From Nocardia sp. BSTN01 (GTDB taxonomy: Bacteria > Actinomycetota > Actinomycetes > Mycobacteriales > Mycobacteriaceae): 36,538 nucleotides of DNA. The first letter of the stretch is position 1. Every line of letters begins with the position of its first letter. Both the position numbers and the translations under genes were made by a program. Below, piece by piece: positions 34,741-36,538 of the stretch. The stretch spans positions 1-36,538 of the forward strand of contig NZ_JADKYP010000063.1 in NCBI RefSeq assembly GCF_015354405.1, written 5' to 3'. The notes beneath the pieces are model-generated. The model did no database searches, was not told the DNA's origin, and was given only the letters and a program-made list of their open reading frames with translations.

Positions 34741-35403
34741 ATGTCACCTCGCCGATCCACCGCGGACGCCGCGCACACCCGGGAGCGCATCATCTCGGCC
34801 GCGGTCGAACAGGCCTCGCTGATCGGCGTGGAGGGGGTGACCATCGGATCGCTCGCCGAGAGCCTGGATATGAGCAAGGCCGGGGTCGTGGGGCCCTTCG
34901 GATCGCGGGAACAATTGCAGCTGAGCGCATTGGAGCAGGCCGGGAAAATCTTTCGAGCGGCGGTGATCGTCCCGCTGGACGGGTTACCGCCTGGCACCGA
35001 ACGGTTGACGCGTCTGGTCGACAACTGGATCGACTATCTGGCCGAATGCCCGTTTCCGGGAGGCTGTTTCGTCACCGCGGCCTCGACCGAACTCGACGGC
35101 CGGCCGGGGGCGCTCCGCGACCGTCTGCGCGCGTACGTGGAAAGCGCACGCGCAGCGCTGGAGTCCGAAATCCTTGCCTACCAAGCGGAATCGGAGGCCC
35201 CCCATCGCCCGGTGGACGAACTGGTCACCACTGTCATCGGCATCACGATGGCGGTCAACCAGGAAATACAACTACTCGACGATCCCCGTGCCGCCGAACG
35301 CGGGAGGGCGGCACTTCGAGCGGCCCTTGGACTGACCGGGCCGACGAGGGCGTCATCGTCGAGTCGCTCTGCGGGCCGGACGGAACGTCGGCCCGGAACC
35401 TAA
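34741..35403 (+). CDS. TetR-family transcriptional regulator
   Basis: A 220-residue regulator. The helix-turn-helix covers about residues 13-60 (RERIISAAVEQASLIGVEGV, then SLAESLDMSKAGVVGPFGSREQLQ); VVGPFGS replaces the usual LYYHFxS. The ligand domain has PFPGGCFVTAAS near residue 102, typical of TetR_C_6-like proteins. The ATG at 34741 has only a weak TGGG upstream. The last ~20 residues are Ser/Arg-rich and may be unstructured. It is divergent from the TIGR03086-type gene and probably autoregulated through the repeat at 34684-34734. The 135-base gap to argR shows no gene. Confidence 0.9.
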   Translation: MSPRRSTADAAHTRERIISAAVEQASLIGVEGVTIGSLAESLDMSKAGVVGPFGSREQLQLSALEQAGKIFRAAVIVPLDGLPPGTERLTRLVDNWIDYLAECPFPGGCFVTAASTELDGRPGALRDRLRAYVESARAALESEILAYQAESEAPHRPVDELVTTVIGITMAVNQEIQLLDDPRAAERGRAALRAALGLTGPTRASSSSRSAGRTERRPGT

Positions 35404-35538
35404 CCCGCACACCTCAGCCGGGACATACCCGACCGGGAGCGGGCTCCGCCTGGATGATCGCCGGCGCCGTAGAATACGACGATCGCACGCTCGGGGTCGA
35501 CCTCGAGCGGGTCTGCGGAACGTGCGGAATCGGACCGG

Positions 35539-36538
<1,000 letters not shown>

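Overview
The window is a chromosomal segment of a high-GC actinobacterium, most probably a mycolic-acid genus close to Nocardia or Rhodococcus. Three things point there. Codon third positions are strongly GC-biased, which gives long antisense shadow frames. Two mycothiol-type maleylpyruvate isomerase-fold genes are present. The gene order follows the Mycobacterium tuberculosis arg-to-tyrS region as I recall it (Rv1656-Rv1659 argF-argR-argG-argH, then Rv1683-Rv1689 lipase/acyl-CoA synthetase, Trm112-like, TetR, ABC permease, ABC ATPase, mpg, tyrS). No tRNA, rRNA, IS element, prophage or CRISPR array was seen.

Layout, left to right. 0-7 kb: tyrS with a terminator, an NmrA-family gene with an apparent frameshift near its end, an AraC regulator, a GntR/FadR regulator divergent from a LeuA-type synthase, and mpg. 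7-11.3 kb: a small secreted DUF3761 protein, an ECF41 sigma factor downstream of an FAD oxidoreductase with a matching candidate promoter, a FrnE/DsbA-like thiol oxidoreductase with a SigH/SigR-like promoter, and a truncated NB-ARC ATPase. 11.5-14 kb: an ABC exporter and TetR operon with ATGA overlaps, facing a Trm112-like gene. 14-19.2 kb: a divergent envelope-sugar module (GtrA flippase-like, YfhO-like GT-C, polyprenyl-phosphate GT2, DegT sugar aminotransferase). It lies between the homologues of Rv1684 and Rv1683, which are neighbours in M. tuberculosis. 19.3-22.3 kb: the large hydrolase/acyl-CoA synthetase fusion.

22.3-25.6 kb: what looks like the scar of a lost operon. The first ~40 codons of a family 2B encapsulin are joined to the last ~80 codons of a geranyl-diphosphate 2-C-methyltransferase, followed by an intact overlapping idi gene. 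This is the pattern expected if a 2-methylisoborneol/encapsulin operon suffered one internal deletion. hmp (flavohaemoprotein) and nsrR, an NO-detoxification pair, follow.

25.6-36.5 kb: an SMR efflux gene whose start codon lies in a 34-bp near-perfect palindrome, then the arginine cluster on the minus strand (partial argF, argR, argG, argH). The cluster is broken up: argR and argG are separated by about 5.4 kb carrying two TetR/target pairs, a DUF574 methyltransferase, an MDMPI-family gene and a 55-residue porin-like small ORF. argG and argH are separated by a methyltransferase gene that overlaps argH. A triple-half-site ArgR box lies upstream of argG.
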